From: Streptomyces sp. NBC_00620
GTDB lineage: Bacteria; Actinomycetota; Actinomycetes; Streptomycetales; Streptomycetaceae
DNA: 64,000 nt
Direction of reading: 5' to 3'
NCBI RefSeq assembly: GCF_026341825.1
Contig: NZ_JAPENY010000001.1
Location: forward strand, 2,976,001-3,040,000
In this document: positions 1 to 11,739 of the stretch, piece by piece
Numbering within the stretch: the first letter of the stretch is position 1
How the letters are laid out: each line of letters starts with the position of its first letter
Notes under the pieces: generated by a model
Told to the model about the DNA's origin: nothing
Seen by the model: only the letters and a program-made list of their open reading frames with translations
Database searches by the model: none
Program-made: the position numbers and the translations under genes

Positions 1-2
1 TC

Positions 3-1508
3 GATCCGACGCTGAGCGTGCCGGAGAACCTGCGCGCCCGTGTCGACAGCAGCACGGCGGCGGCCCAGAGCTACACGCGGGTCGTCTACAAGGACGCCAA
101 GGACTCGCAGCCGGCGCTGGTCATCGGCAAGCAGGTCACCGACCCCAACGGCGACCGGTACCAGCTCTACTACCTCTTCCCGCTGACGCAGGAGGAGAAG
201 TCGCTGAGCCTGGTCAAGGGGACGCTCGCGACGGCGGGGCTGTTCGTCGTGGTGCTCCTCGGGGCCATCGCCTGGCTCGTGGTGCGCCAGGTCGTCACGC
301 CGGTACGGATGGCCGCGGGCATCGCCGAGCGGTTGTCCGCGGGGCGTCTCCAGGAACGTATGAAGGTCACCGGCGAGGACGACATCGCGCGGCTCGGCGA
401 GGCCTTCAACAAGATGGCGCAGAACCTGCAGCTGAAGATCCAGCAGCTGGAGGACCTGTCGCGGATGCAGCGGCGGTTCGTGTCCGACGTCTCGCACGAG
501 CTGCGTACGCCGCTGACGACCGTGCGAATGGCGGCCGACGTCATCCACGACGCGCGCGTGGACTTCGATCCGATGACCGCCAGGTCCGCCGAACTGCTCG
601 CCGACCAGCTCGACCGGTTCGAGGGGCTGCTCGCGGACCTGCTGGAGATCAGCCGCTTCGACGCGGGTGCGGCGGCGCTGGAGGCCGAGCCGATAGACCT
701 TCGTGAGGTCGTACGGCGAGTCGTCAGCGGGGCCGATCCGCTCGCCGAGCGCAAGGGCACACAGATACGGGTCGTCGGCGACCAGCAGCCGGTGATCGCC
801 GAGGCGGATGCCCGGCGGGTGGAGCGGGTGCTGCGCAATCTCGTCGTCAACGCCGTGGAGCACGGCGAGGGCAGGGACGTCGTGGTCAAGCTGGCCGCGG
901 CGGGCGGCGCGGTCGCGGTCGCGGTGCGCGACTACGGGGTGGGACTCAAGCCCGGTGAGGCGACCCGGGTCTTCAGCCGCTTCTGGCGGGCGGACCCGGC
1001 ACGCGCGCGTACTACGGGCGGAACCGGCCTTGGGCTGTCCATCGCCCTGGAGGACGCGCGTTTGCACGGCGGCTGGCTGCAGGCCTGGGGCGAGCCGGGT
1101 GGCGGTTCGCAGTTCCGGCTCACGCTGCCCCGGACGGCGGACGAGCCGCTGCGGGGGTCGCCGATACCGCTGGAGCCCAAGGACTCACGGCGTAATCGTG
1201 GACTTAATGAGGCCGGTTTGCCGCTCGGAGGCAGTGGCAAGCTCGCGACGGTGCCGGTGCAGCAGCCCACGGGCGGGAGTGCGCCGCAGCGGACGCCGGT
1301 CGTGCCGCGGATGACCGGGGTGTCGCCCACGGCCGATCCGACGGCGCTGCCGGGCAACGGCGCGCGCGTGGTGCCGCGGCCCACCGGCGCCGTACGACGT
1401 CCGGACGACGCACCTGCCGCGGGCGGGGAGCGGACCGTGCAGGAGCGCGAGCGGGCCGGCGGGGAGCCGGAGGGGCTCGGACAAGGGGAGGCATTTCGTG
1501 GGCGCTGA
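3..1508 (+). CDS. mtrB: Sensor histidine kinase MtrB (5' end outside window)
   Basis: This is the C-terminal ~500 residues of the membrane kinase that phosphorylates MtrA, a regulator of cell-wall and development genes in actinobacteria. The first complete in-frame codon is at 3, and the frame is open to the window edge, so the N-terminus and first membrane span are missing. Visible in order, counting from the GTG at 18: a membrane segment (about residues 68-92), a HAMP linker, the dimerisation/phosphoacceptor helix with VSHELRTPL (His about 160), an N-box (NLVVNAVEHGEG) and G-boxes (DYGVGL, GGTGLGLSIA). A Pro/Gly-rich, probably disordered tail of about 100 residues follows. The stop overlaps the lpqB start by 11 nt, which is the usual mtrAB-lpqB operon layout. 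Confidence 0.95.
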   Translation, partial: DPTLSVPENLRARVDSSTAAAQSYTRVVYKDAKDSQPALVIGKQVTDPNGDRYQLYYLFPLTQEEKSLSLVKGTLATAGLFVVVLLGAIAWLVVRQVVTPVRMAAGIAERLSAGRLQERMKVTGEDDIARLGEAFNKMAQNLQLKIQQLEDLSRMQRRFVSDVSHELRTPLTTVRMAADVIHDARVDFDPMTARSAELLADQLDRFEGLLADLLEISRFDAGAAALEAEPIDLREVVRRVVSGADPLAERKGTQIRVVGDQQPVIAEADARRVERVLRNLVVNAVEHGEGRDVVVKLAAAGGAVAVAVRDYGVGLKPGEATRVFSRFWRADPARARTTGGTGLGLSIALEDARLHGGWLQAWGEPGGGSQFRLTLPRTADEPLRGSPIPLEPKDSRRNRGLNEAGLPLGGSGKLATVPVQQPTGGSAPQRTPVVPRMTGVSPTADPTALPGNGARVVPRPTGAVRRPDDAPAAGGERTVQERERAGGEPEGLGQGEAFRGR

Positions 1509-3351
1509 CCGCGAGCGGCGAGGCGGTCGACGGCGTCCGGTGCGAGTGGGGGCGTACGTCGGCTGCGGCGCGCTGCTGCTGGCCGGGTGCGCCTCGATGC
1601 CGGACAGCGGGGATCTGCGTGACGTCGAGTCGACGCCGCGAGCGGACTCGCAGGTCCGGGTCTTCGCGGTGCCACCGCGGGAGGACGCCCAGCCGGCGGA
1701 GATCGTGCGGGGCTTCCTGGAGGCGCTGACCAGCGACGATGCGCAGTACGAGACTGCGTTCAAGTACCTGACGGCGACCGCTCGGAAGACGTGGGATCCC
1801 TACCAGTCCACGGCAGTGCTCGCGGACGGACCGAACACCGAGTTGGTGCACTCGGCGAGCAGAGAAGGCGCCGACGACGGTTTCCTGTACCAGCTGAGCG
1901 GCAGCAAGGTCGCCACGGTGGACGCGCAGCACGCGTACGCGCCGGAGTCCGGCGCGTACACCGCGGGCGTGCATCTCATTCAGCAGAAGGACAAGCAGTG
2001 GCGCATCGACGGGCTGCCCCCGGGTGTGGTGATGGGCAAGTCCGACTTCGAGCGCAACTACGACTCCGTCAACAAGTACTACTTCGCTTCGGACGTGTCC
2101 TCCGGGACAGGCGGACAGGGCGGACAGCTCAGGACTGTCGCCGACCCGGTCTATGTACGCGGGGAGGTGGATCCGATGACGGAGATGGTCCGCACGCTCC
2201 TGGAAGGGCCCACCAGTTGGCTGGACCCCGTGGTGACGTCGAGTTTCCCCTCCGGTACGGAGCTCAAGAAGGGCGTCAAGTCCCTGTCGCCCGATGACCG
2301 CAACTGGGTCACCGTTCCGCTGAACAGCAAGGCCGACCGTGTCGGACAGGCCCAGTGCAACAAGATGGCGGCCCAACTCTTCTTCACGCTCCAGGACCTG
2401 ACGCCCACGGGGGTGGAGGAGGTGGAGCTGCAGAAGTCGGACGGCTCGCAGCTGTGTGCGCTCGATGAGGAGAAGGCGCAGACCGTGGCCTCGCACGGCA
2501 CGGGACAGTCTCCCGAGTACCAGTACTTCATCGATGCCAAGCAGCGTCTTGTACGGATGCCCAGCGGCAACGGGGACAAACTGCCCGAGCCGGTGCCCGG
2601 TGCGCTGGGCGAGGGCGACACGAAGCTGCGGGCGGCAGCGGTGTCGCGGGACGAGGACATCGCGGCCGGGGTCTCGACCGACGGGAGTTCGCTGTACGTC
2701 GGGTCGCTGGTGTCGGGCAGTTCGCTCGGGGAGGCGGTGCTGCACAGCGAGGGCAAGACCGCGGACGACCGGCTGACGACGCCGAGTTGGGACGGACGGG
2801 GCGACCTGTGGGTGGCCGACCGCGACACCAAGAAGCCCCGGCTTCTTCTGCTGGAGAAGGGCGCGGGCGAACCGCTGGTGGTCTCGGCGCCGGGTCTCGA
2901 CGGGCGCATCGAGGCCGTACGGGTCGCCGCCGACGGGGTGCGGATCGCGCTGATCGTCGAGAAGGACGGCAAGAGCTCGCTGCAGATCGGGCGTATCGAG
3001 CGCGACACCAAGTCCGGTGAGCGGCCCGTGGTCTCGATCCTCGAACTGCGTGCCGCGGCACCGCAGCTGGAGGAGGTCACGGCCATGTCGTGGGCCGGGG
3101 ACAGCCGGCTCGTGGTGGTCGGGCGCGAGGAAGGCGGCGTGCAGCAGATGGGGTACGTCCAGGTCGACGGCTCCACTCCGGTGGGTACGGCGCCCTCCGC
3201 GCTGACGGGCGTGAAGGAGATCGCCGCGTCCGAGGACGAGCGGCTGCCGCTGGTGGCGCACTCGGAGGAGGACGGGATCGTGCGGCTGTCGTCCGGAGAG
3301 CAGTGGCAGCAAGTGGTCAAGGACGGGACGGCACCGGTCTATCCCGGGTAG
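1498..3351 (+). CDS. lpqB: Lipoprotein LpqB
   Basis: LpqB is an extracytoplasmic lipoprotein that interacts with MtrB and modulates MtrA output in mycobacteria and streptomycetes. The 617-residue product starts at a GTG with an AAGGGGAGG ribosome site about 8 nt upstream. It has an Arg-rich n-region, a short hydrophobic segment and the lipobox LLAGC (Cys about 31). A GerMN-type domain follows (around residues 220-320, including ALYVGS-like strands further on), and the second half has repeated beta-propeller-like strands. It is translationally coupled to mtrB by an 11-nt overlap. Family membership rests on the lipobox, length and operon position, which together are distinctive. Confidence 0.93.
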   Translation: MGADRERRGGRRRPVRVGAYVGCGALLLAGCASMPDSGDLRDVESTPRADSQVRVFAVPPREDAQPAEIVRGFLEALTSDDAQYETAFKYLTATARKTWDPYQSTAVLADGPNTELVHSASREGADDGFLYQLSGSKVATVDAQHAYAPESGAYTAGVHLIQQKDKQWRIDGLPPGVVMGKSDFERNYDSVNKYYFASDVSSGTGGQGGQLRTVADPVYVRGEVDPMTEMVRTLLEGPTSWLDPVVTSSFPSGTELKKGVKSLSPDDRNWVTVPLNSKADRVGQAQCNKMAAQLFFTLQDLTPTGVEEVELQKSDGSQLCALDEEKAQTVASHGTGQSPEYQYFIDAKQRLVRMPSGNGDKLPEPVPGALGEGDTKLRAAAVSRDEDIAAGVSTDGSSLYVGSLVSGSSLGEAVLHSEGKTADDRLTTPSWDGRGDLWVADRDTKKPRLLLLEKGAGEPLVVSAPGLDGRIEAVRVAADGVRIALIVEKDGKSSLQIGRIERDTKSGERPVVSILELRAAAPQLEEVTAMSWAGDSRLVVVGREEGGVQQMGYVQVDGSTPVGTAPSALTGVKEIAASEDERLPLVAHSEEDGIVRLSSGEQWQQVVKDGTAPVYPG

Positions 3352-3424
3352 CCCTGCCCGCGGATGACGGCTGTGCGGGTGACGTCTCCGCAGGGTGGAC
3401 GGGGCTGTCCGACGGCCGCGTCGG

Positions 3425-3447
3425 TTATCCACAGGGAGTTATCCACA
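3425..3447 (+). promoter_or_regulatory. Two direct DnaA boxes upstream of comF
   Basis: Two exact copies of TTATCCACA lie at 3425-3433 and 3439-3447, on the same strand, 14 bp start to start, in the 136-bp gap between lpqB and the comF-like gene. This is the classical high-affinity DnaA box. Spacing and orientation suggest cooperative DnaA binding. Binding itself is inferred. Confidence 0.6.
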
Positions 3448-3487
3448 GGGGTGGCCGGTCGGCCCGTGCCTTGGCACAGTGGTGGGC

Positions 3488-4606
3488 ATGCGGGGGTGGT
3501 GGCAGGACCTCACGGATCTGGTGCTGCCGGCCGAGTGCGGAGGCTGCGGGAGGCCTCGCATGGTGCTCTGTACCGAGTGCCGTGCCGCTCTGACCGGGGC
3601 CGCACCGAGCCGGGTGCGACCGGTGCCGGAGCCGTTCGGGCTGCCTGTGGTGCACGCGGCGGCTCCCTATGAGGACGAGGTGCGGGCGGTTCTCCTCGCC
3701 CACAAGGAACGGGGGGCGCTGATGCTCGCGGGGCCTCTCGGCGCGGCCCTGGCCGGGGCTGTGCGGGCGGGACTGGGGTACGCGCGCCTCCCAGTGCAGG
3801 AGAGGCGGCTCATGGCCTCGGAGGGCTCGCTGAGGGGCGGGAACGGGCAGCTGTGGACCGAGCCTCCGTCGGGGGCGGGCGGCGGGTTGCCGGGGACTGC
3901 GGGTGGCCGGTCGGGGGCGGGCGGGTCGCGAAGGGAGCAGGGGGGACGGCCGTGGGTTCGGGACGACCGAACGGGAGTCGGTGGCGGGCAGCCGTCGGCG
4001 GGGAGTGGGCGGGTGCCGCCGGGAGCTGCCGGCGGAGTCGGACGTGGGGGCGTGCTGCTGGTTCCCGTGCCGTCCTCGCGGCAGGCGGTGCGGGCACGAG
4101 GGCATGATCCGGCGCGGCGGATCGCTCTCGCCGCGGCGGGTGAGCTGCGTCGTACGGGGACTCCGGCCCGGGTGCTCGCCGTGCTGCGGCAGCGGCGCGT
4201 GGTGGCCGACCAGTCGGGGCTCAACTCCCGGCAGCGGCTGGACAATCTCGCGGGCGCCCTGGAGGTGGCTGCCGGGGGTGAACGGCTGTTGGCGGACGGC
4301 GGCCGGATCGTGCTCGTGGACGACCTGATGACGACGGGCGCCTCGCTGACGGAGGCGGCGCGTGCCGTGCGGACGGCGGTGCCGGACAGCGACGCCGACG
4401 ACGTTTGCCGGGTGGCGGTACGGGCACCGGCAGGGGACTGCGGGGCAGAGGAAGCGGCGGCGAGGGCAGACCGATCACGGGCGGCCCAGGGAGTGGCGGA
4501 CAGGCGCGAAACGGGAGGCGTGACGGCTATGGGCGGAGCGGGAGTCATGATCTGCGCGGCAGTGATCGCGGCGCCACCTGACTCGTTCGAAATAAACCGG
4601 AACTGA
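3488..4606 (+). CDS. ComF-family phosphoribosyltransferase-like protein
   Basis: The type I phosphoribosyltransferase fold is shown by the PRPP-binding motif IVLVDDLMTTGAS (about residues 274-286). The N-terminus has the ComF zinc-ribbon pattern with paired cysteines, CGGC (17-20) and CTEC (28-31). ComF proteins act with DNA-uptake ATPases in competent bacteria. In streptomycetes the role is unknown. The ATG at 3488 is chosen because the cysteine motif follows it directly and homologues begin MRGWWQD-like; the frame is open further upstream. At 372 residues it is longer than the usual 230-250, because a Gly/Arg/Ser-rich low-complexity stretch (about residues 115-190) interrupts the domain. 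It could be a nucleotide-salvage enzyme. Confidence 0.85.
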   Translation: MRGWWQDLTDLVLPAECGGCGRPRMVLCTECRAALTGAAPSRVRPVPEPFGLPVVHAAAPYEDEVRAVLLAHKERGALMLAGPLGAALAGAVRAGLGYARLPVQERRLMASEGSLRGGNGQLWTEPPSGAGGGLPGTAGGRSGAGGSRREQGGRPWVRDDRTGVGGGQPSAGSGRVPPGAAGGVGRGGVLLVPVPSSRQAVRARGHDPARRIALAAAGELRRTGTPARVLAVLRQRRVVADQSGLNSRQRLDNLAGALEVAAGGERLLADGGRIVLVDDLMTTGASLTEAARAVRTAVPDSDADDVCRVAVRAPAGDCGAEEAAARADRSRAAQGVADRRETGGVTAMGGAGVMICAAVIAAPPDSFEINRN

Positions 4607-4922
4607 CCGGGAACTTGCATCGTTGCAGGTAATGACTCGACCAATTCACCTGAACGGAGGTACGCCGCAGTAGAGGGTGACGACATCCGTCCGGGCGAGA
4701 TATGTTCGGTTGTGAGGCAATGGCGCAGGCCGTACCTCGTATATCGGAATGCCGTGCCGCGGGTTTTTTGCAATCACCCGCATCGGTTGGGGTGTAGATC
4801 TTGCCCATGGGGGAGGAGGAGGTGAAAGTCACCGAGTCCGAGGTTCCGGGACTCACCGGAGCCTGGTGCAAAAGGGAGACGCCCCGCCAGTGGAGTGGGG
4901 CTATCCGGGAACGGAGTTCTGC
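4607..4922 (+). promoter_or_regulatory. Leader region of the hibernation factor gene with a possible uORF
   Basis: This 316-bp gap has no convincing full gene. It is less G+C-rich than its surroundings, with A/T-rich patches near 4580-4640 and 4700-4780, as expected for promoters. A run of GGAGG repeats (4812-4821) precedes a GTG at 4822 that opens a 57-codon frame ending at 4995, overlapping the downstream start out of frame. A GGAAT at 4747 upstream of a T-rich stretch resembles half of a stress-sigma promoter, but I cannot assign the sigma factor. Confidence 0.4.
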
Positions 4923-5615
4923 GTGGACATCGTCGTCAAGGGCCGCAAGACCGAGGTGCCCGAGAGGTTCCGCAAGCACGTGGCCGAGAAGCTGAAGCTG
5001 GAGAAGATCCAGAAGCTCGATGGCAAGGTGATCAGCCTCGACGTCGAGGTGTCCAAGGAGCCGAACCCCCGTCAGGCCGACCGTTGTGACCGAGTGGAGA
5101 TCACGCTCCGCTCCCGCGGTCCGGTGATCCGGGCGGAGGCCTCGGCAAACGATCCGTATGCAGCACTCGACCTGGCGGCGGACAAACTCGAAGCCCGGCT
5201 GCGCAAGCAGCACGACAAGCGCTACACCCGCCGTGGTACCGGCAGGATCTCGGCCGCAGAGGTCGCCGACCGCGTGCCGGGCGCCGCGACGCTCAACGGA
5301 GACGGCAGCGTCGTCCACGACGAGGAACCCGACAGCGTGCCGACCAAGAAGGTCGGCCCCCTCGAGGTCATGGGCGAAGGCCCCCTCGTCGTCCGCGAGA
5401 AGACCCACGTGGCCGCACCCATGTCCCTTGACCAGGCCCTCTACGAGATGGAACTGGTCGGGCACGACTTCTATCTGTTCGTCGACTCCGAGACCAAGGA
5501 ACCGAGTGTCGTCTACCGGCGGCACGCGTACGACTACGGCGTCATCCACCTCAACACGGACCCGATGGTCGCCCAGGCCGGGTCGGCCGGGCCGGGCGGA
5601 GCGCTCGGCGGCTGA
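4923..5615 (+). CDS. hpf: Ribosome hibernation-promoting factor, long form
   Basis: This 230-residue protein belongs to the long HPF/RaiA family, which dimerises 70S ribosomes into inactive 100S particles during stress or stationary phase. The N-terminal S30AE domain (about 1-105) starts MDIVVKGRKTEVPERF and is rich in Arg/Lys for rRNA contact. A charged linker leads to the C-terminal dimerisation domain (about 165-225, with the pattern ALYEMELVGHDFYLFVDSET). The GTG at 4923 is used because the conserved strand begins there, with ACGGAG 7-12 nt upstream. The frame stays open upstream to 4749. It is a single-gene unit, closed by a hairpin at 5637. Confidence 0.95.
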   Translation: MDIVVKGRKTEVPERFRKHVAEKLKLEKIQKLDGKVISLDVEVSKEPNPRQADRCDRVEITLRSRGPVIRAEASANDPYAALDLAADKLEARLRKQHDKRYTRRGTGRISAAEVADRVPGAATLNGDGSVVHDEEPDSVPTKKVGPLEVMGEGPLVVREKTHVAAPMSLDQALYEMELVGHDFYLFVDSETKEPSVVYRRHAYDYGVIHLNTDPMVAQAGSAGPGGALGG

Positions 5616-5636
5616 CCCACCCCGGTGACGGCTGAG

Positions 5637-5677
5637 CCGGTGCCCCTGGAGCGCTCGTGCGCCCCCAGGGGCACCGG
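5637..5677 (+). terminator. Hairpin after hpf
   Basis: The 13-bp stem CCGGTGCCCCTGG / CCAGGGGCACCGG encloses a 15-nt loop and sits 21 nt after the hpf stop. There is no T-run, as is common for Streptomyces terminators. Confidence 0.7.
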
Positions 5678-5820
5678 TGTGCGACCTTTCGCGCCCCGCG
5701 CTGTCACCGCGCTGTCGCCCGGGCATGGAATCATGGCCGTACCGGCCCAACCCGTGGGCCGCTGCCTTGGGTTGGCGATGGCACAAGAAACACAGGCCAC
5801 GGCCTTCAGGGGGAGGAACG

Positions 5821-6567
5821 ATGGCGGACAGCTTCGGACCGATGCGTGACGCGGATGCCGGCGACGGCGTAGTCGCCATGGGCCCGGACGCGGGGTCTCC
5901 ACGCAAGGAGCCCATCCGGGTCCTGGTGGTGGACGACCACGCCCTCTTCCGCCGCGGTCTGGAGATCGTGCTCGCGGCCGAGGAGGACATCCAGGTCGTC
6001 GGTGAGGCGGGTGACGGGGCCGAGGCGGTCGACAAAGCGGCCGATCTGCTGCCGGACATCGTGCTGATGGACGTACGGATGCCGAAGCGGGGCGGAATCG
6101 AGGCGTGCACCTCCATCAAGGAGGTGGCCCCCAGCGCGAAGATCATCATGTTGACGATCAGCGACGAGGAAGCCGATCTCTACGACGCGATCAAGGCGGG
6201 CGCGACCGGATATCTCCTCAAGGAGATTTCCACCGACGAAGTGGCCACCGCCATTCGCGCGGTGGCCGACGGACAGTCGCAGATCAGCCCCTCCATGGCG
6301 TCGAAACTGCTCACCGAGTTCAAGTCGATGATCCAGCGCACCGACGAGCGTCGGCTGGTGCCCGCGCCCCGGCTGACGGAGCGCGAGCTGGAGGTTCTCA
6401 AGCTCGTCGCCACGGGGATGAACAACCGGGATATCGCCAAGGAGTTGTTCATCTCCGAGAACACGGTGAAGAACCATGTGCGCAACATCCTGGAGAAGCT
6501 GCAGCTGCACTCCAGGATGGAGGCCGTGGTGTACGCGATGCGGGAGAAGATCCTCGAGATTCGCTAG
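5821..6567 (+). CDS. NarL/FixJ-family response regulator (orphan)
   Basis: This 248-residue DNA-binding response regulator has a receiver domain (about 31-150) with the acidic pair DD (38-39), phosphoacceptor Asp84 in VLMDVRMPK and the conserved Lys in YLLKE. A LuxR-type helix-turn-helix follows (about 178-243: [25 protein letters not shown]). The ATG at 5821 has GGGGGAGG 5-12 nt upstream; the frame extends further up without support. No kinase is adjacent on this strand, so its partner is unknown. The first ~28 residues are an unstructured extension before the receiver domain. Confidence 0.92.
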   Translation: MADSFGPMRDADAGDGVVAMGPDAGSPRKEPIRVLVVDDHALFRRGLEIVLAAEEDIQVVGEAGDGAEAVDKAADLLPDIVLMDVRMPKRGGIEACTSIKEVAPSAKIIMLTISDEEADLYDAIKAGATGYLLKEISTDEVATAIRAVADGQSQISPSMASKLLTEFKSMIQRTDERRLVPAPRLTERELEVLKLVATGMNNRDIAKELFISENTVKNHVRNILEKLQLHSRMEAVVYAMREKILEIR

Positions 6568-6624
6568 TCACTCGGGTGAGTTGGGTGGCTTGCGTGAATT
6601 GGGGGAGTCGGGTTCGTCGGGTGG

Positions 6625-7815
6625 TCACGCGAGTGCGCGTGACAGCTCTCTGGTGAGTGGGGCGCGCAGCTCCGGGGCGTCCACCCGTTCCACTCGTACG
6701 TCCGTGCAGTCCACCCAGCTCGCGGCCTCCACCAGGGCCTGGGCCACCGCGGGGACGGCCTTGGGGCCGTCCAGGGTGACCTGCTTGGCGACCAGGGTGC
6801 GGCCCTCGCGGGCGGGGTCCACGCGGCCGACGAGCCGGCCGCCGGCGAGGACCGGCATCGCGAAGTAGCCGTACACCCGCTTCGGCTTGGGGGTGTACGC
6901 CTCCAGGCGGTGGGTGAAGCCGAAGATCCGCTCCGTGCGGGCCCGCTCCCAGATGAGGGAGTCGAACGGCGACAGCAGCGTCGTACGGTGGCGGCCGCGC
7001 GGGGTCGTTTCCAGGGACTCCGGGTCCGCCCACGCGGGCTTGCCCCAGCCCGCCACCGTCACCGGGACCAGGCCCGAGTCGGCGATCACCGCGTCGACCT
7101 GTTCGCCCTTGAGGCGGTGGTAGTCGGCGATGTCTGCGCGTGTGCCGACGCCCAGGGACTGGCCCGCGAGGCGGACGAGGCGGCGCAGGCACTCCGGGTC
7201 GTCCAGCTCGTCATGGAGCAGTGCGTCGGGGATCGCGCGCTCTGCGAGGTCGTACACCCGCTTCCAGCCGCGGCGTTCGGTGCACACCACCTCGCCGTAC
7301 ATCAGCGCGCGTTCCACGGCGACCTTGGTGCCCGACCAGTCCCACCACTCGCTGGTCTTCTTCGCGCCGCCCAAGTCCGTGGCCGTGAGGGGGCCTTCGG
7401 TGCGGAGCTGCTTGATGACCTGGTCGTAGGTGCCGTCCGGCAGGTCGTGGTTCCAGTGCGGGCGGGCGCGGTAGGAGCGGCGGCGGAAGGCGAAGTGGGG
7501 CCACTCCTCCACGGGGAGGATGCAGGCGGCGTGGGACCAGTACTCGAAGGCGTGGGGTGCGCCGTCGGAACCCGGTGTCCAGTACGCCTGGTCGACCGTC
7601 TTGCGGCCTACCGCGCCCAGGCGGGCGTACGGGATGAGCTCGTGGGAGCGGGCGAGGACGGAGATCGTGTCGAGTTGGACCGCGCCGAGGTGTCGCAGGA
7701 CTCCGCGTACGCCGCTCCTGCGGTCCGGGGCGCCCAGGAAGCCCTGGGCGCGTAGGGCGATGCGGCGGGCTTCGTCGGTGGAGAGTTCGGTGGTGGGACG
7801 CGGGAGGCTCGTCAT
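6625..7815 (-). CDS. Winged-helix YcaQ/AlkX-like DNA-binding protein
   Basis: This 396-residue protein matches the winged-helix family that includes the E. coli interstrand-crosslink glycosylase YcaQ. Features recalled from the family include the N-terminal LSTDEARRIALRAQGF helix, the QLDTISVLARSH segment, and the later SPFDSLIWERARTERIFGF and GYFAMPVLAGGRLVGRVDP motifs. By family analogy it binds or repairs damaged DNA; the catalytic activity is inferred. It runs opposite to the response regulator and converges with it (58-nt gap). The start is the ATG complement at 7813-7815. Confidence 0.85.
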   Translation of the reverse strand: MTSLPRPTTELSTDEARRIALRAQGFLGAPDRRSGVRGVLRHLGAVQLDTISVLARSHELIPYARLGAVGRKTVDQAYWTPGSDGAPHAFEYWSHAACILPVEEWPHFAFRRRSYRARPHWNHDLPDGTYDQVIKQLRTEGPLTATDLGGAKKTSEWWDWSGTKVAVERALMYGEVVCTERRGWKRVYDLAERAIPDALLHDELDDPECLRRLVRLAGQSLGVGTRADIADYHRLKGEQVDAVIADSGLVPVTVAGWGKPAWADPESLETTPRGRHRTTLLSPFDSLIWERARTERIFGFTHRLEAYTPKPKRVYGYFAMPVLAGGRLVGRVDPAREGRTLVAKQVTLDGPKAVPAVAQALVEAASWVDCTDVRVERVDAPELRAPLTRELSRALA

Positions 7816-7874
7816 GTCCTCACGGTAGGCGGTGCCACTGACAGTGGGGGGCCTGCCTCATGGTTCCCGGGGTG

Positions 7875-7967
7875 GGGGCTGGGGTCGGGGTGGGTCGCGT
7901 GGCCCGGCGCTTGCGGGGTGCCGCTGTGCCCACCCGTGCCGCCCCTAGCGGCACGCATGCCCACAGC
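7875..7967. repeat. Dispersed 93-bp intergenic repeat, copy 1
   Basis: This segment matches 13283-13375 at 91 of 93 positions by eye. It contains a small hairpin GTGCCGC/GCGGCAC (7936-7954) and ends in the palindromic GCATGC region. It fills nearly all of the gap between the YcaQ-like start and the GNAT stop. Confidence 0.9.
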
Positions 7968-7978
7968 GAGGAGGGTTG

Positions 7979-8548
7979 TTACGTCGGCGTCGGCAAGTAC
8001 GGGGCCGTCGAGGGGAGGCCCAAGTCCGAAGGGAGCAGGGAAGCCACCCAGCAGTCTCTGCGTACGCCCTTGTTGTTGATGGCTGAGCGGAGGGTGCCTT
8101 CCAGGGTGAAGCCGGCGTTTTCGGCTACGGCGCGGGAGGCCGTGTTGCCCACCTGGGCGCGCCACTCCACCCGGTCGAGGGAGATGTCGGTGAAGGCCCA
8201 GCGGGACGCGGCGATCGCGGCCTCGGTGATGTAGCCGTTGCCGCGGTGTTCCTTCTTCGCCCAGAAGCCGATCTCGCCGGTGCCCAGGGAGCGCATCGTG
8301 ATGGCGAGCATGCCCACCAGTTCTCCGGAGGGGACGAAGACGCCGAAGGTGAACATGGAGCCGTCCGCCCAGCCGTCGGGCACCATCTGGTCCGTGAAGC
8401 CCGCCGCGTGCTCGCGGAGATAGGGCGACGGGATCGTGGTCCAGCGCTGGATGTCGGGGTCCTGGACGGCGTCGTACACGGCGTCCGTGTCGTGCGGGCC
8501 GACGGTGCGCAGCAGGAGACGGTCCGTGGTCAGAGTGACGGGGTCCAT
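7979..8548 (-). CDS. GNAT-family N-acetyltransferase (RimJ/RimL-like)
   Basis: This is an acetyl-CoA-dependent N-acetyltransferase of about 189 residues. It begins MDPVTLTTDRLLLRTVGPHD, the typical first strand and helix of the RimJ/RimL-like branch. Later the acetyl-CoA-binding helix EHRGNGYITEA and the strand DRVEWRAQVGN with NTASRAVAENAGF are clear. The ATG at 8548 fits the family best. An upstream in-frame ATG at 8584 would add 12 unconserved residues, and neither has a strong ribosome site. The substrate (ribosomal protein, antibiotic or small amine) cannot be told from sequence. Confidence 0.87.
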   Translation of the reverse strand: MDPVTLTTDRLLLRTVGPHDTDAVYDAVQDPDIQRWTTIPSPYLREHAAGFTDQMVPDGWADGSMFTFGVFVPSGELVGMLAITMRSLGTGEIGFWAKKEHRGNGYITEAAIAASRWAFTDISLDRVEWRAQVGNTASRAVAENAGFTLEGTLRSAINNKGVRRDCWVASLLPSDLGLPSTAPYLPTPT

Positions 8549-8791
8549 CGGCCGATTCTGCTCGGGCGAGCGGAAGGACGCCATTCTTTTGCTGAGAGTG
8601 AGTGCCTCATTACTTTTCGCGACGCGAACGCGGCACCTTCCGCAACCCCTGCCCGTTGTCCTAGTGGCTGTCACGGGCAGACCTCCCGGCGCGGTGGGGT
8701 CCTCGCTTACGATGGCCGTTGCTCAAGCTGCTAATTGAATCTTCATTGCAACCGACCGTCCCAGGCCCGACCGGCAAGGAGACATAGCCCA

Positions 8792-11638
<2,847 letters not shown>

Positions 11639-11667
11639 CCCGCGGTTCGGCGGTCCAGAGTTCGGCT

Positions 11668-11701
11668 GAAGGGCCGGGCACCTTTGGGTGCCCGGCCCTT
11701 C
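11668..11701 (+). terminator. Terminator hairpin after secA
   Basis: A perfect 15-bp stem (GAAGGGCCGGGCACC with its complement) and a 4-nt loop TTTG lie 29 nt after the secA stop. It may also end transcription of the opposing gene. Confidence 0.85.
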
Positions 11702-11739
11702 GCGTTGCCTGTTGCGTCGCGTGCGAGGTGGCCCGGGGC

